From contig NZ_JABWCU010000007.1 of NCBI RefSeq assembly GCF_018491765.1, forward strand, positions 238,776 to 302,775: DNA of 64,000 nt, given 5' to 3'. This DNA comes from Novosphingobium profundi (lineage in GTDB: Bacteria; Pseudomonadota; Alphaproteobacteria; Sphingomonadales; Sphingomonadaceae). The notes beneath the pieces are model-generated. The model did no database searches. It was not told the DNA's origin and worked only from the letters and a program-made list of their open reading frames with translations. This document shows, piece after piece, positions 63,770 through 64,000 of this stretch; the stretch's first letter is position 1, and the number at the start of each line of letters is the position of its first letter. The translations under genes were made by a program, and so were the position numbers.

Positions 63770-64000
63770 TAACCACCCATCCCAGTAACTGGCGTTGGTT
63801 CGCGCCGCCTGAAACCGGTTTGACGGCTTCACAACGCTAAATTTGGCGATGAGCCATGCGGAATGGCAATCAGGGGTGGTTAGCGGACAAAGCCACTGCA
63901 CTCGCGGGTCAGTCTAATCCGGTGCCGGACGCAGTTAGCTATTGTTCGGGTTATCCGGATTTGAAGCTCGCCGTTGCCATAGGCCGTACGCGAACCAAAC
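63770..64000. other. Right window edge, no gene recognised
   Basis: 230 bases with no supported coding frame. Nothing more can be said from the sequence. Confidence 0.5.

Overview
The window is a GC-rich alphaproteobacterial chromosome segment, most likely from a sphingomonad (Sphingomonadaceae; a Novosphingobium or Sphingobium relative would fit). The basis is codon use, the housekeeping neighbours, the trb-DUF2274-AlpA conjugation module and a TonB-receptor-centred thiamine operon. Genus is an inference; no rRNA is present. No CRISPR array was seen.

1-9.3 kb is core chromosome: leuB (cut by the window edge), recO, ubiK, tspO, tlyA, a small lipoprotein, ilvE, an M14 peptidase, a class A acid phosphatase and a yghU-type glutathione transferase, ending in tRNA-Gln(TTG). 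Upstream of ilvE is a tiny ORF whose ribosome binding site matches the whole 16S tail, overlapping a second open frame.

9.3-24 kb is an integrative element beside tRNA-Gln: tyrosine integrase, AlpA regulator, DUF2274 protein, then a tightly overlapping minus-strand operon traG-copG-trbB-C-D-E-J-L-F-G-I (type IV secretion and coupling protein). No relaxase, TraF, replication or partition gene is visible, so it looks like a truncated or non-autonomous element. A glutaredoxin-MauE fusion lies at its far side, followed by about 1 kb without a clear gene.

25-31.6 kb holds a Rieske/FAD reductase fusion and then a TPP riboswitch controlling a TonB receptor, an APH-fold kinase and a PnuC-family permease: a self-contained thiamine uptake and trapping operon. 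31.8-33 kb is a scar where a metallo-beta-lactamase pseudogene runs into a headless MalY-type aminotransferase.

33-42 kb has regulator/enzyme pairs (HTH regulator with an atypical SDR; two LysR genes with an SDR and with a pirin-GNAT-OsmC operon), an M1-like peptidase and an AT-rich lipoprotein. 43-52.7 kb is a minus-strand stress-type block: katG, YoaK, alginate-export porin, DoxX, VOC protein, TAT amidohydrolase with a Cys/His tail, XapX, alpha/beta hydrolase and isochorismatase-like hydrolase. 52.9-59.5 kb carries a response regulator and a large propeller-type hybrid-length sensor kinase flanking an AraC regulator, a TMEM175-like channel and an orphan gene, followed by a second pirin.

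59.5-64 kb is a repeat-rich accessory tail with small membrane proteins and a MORN-repeat (YwqK-like) secreted protein. One family of dispersed intergenic repeats recurs from 33 kb to 63 kb.
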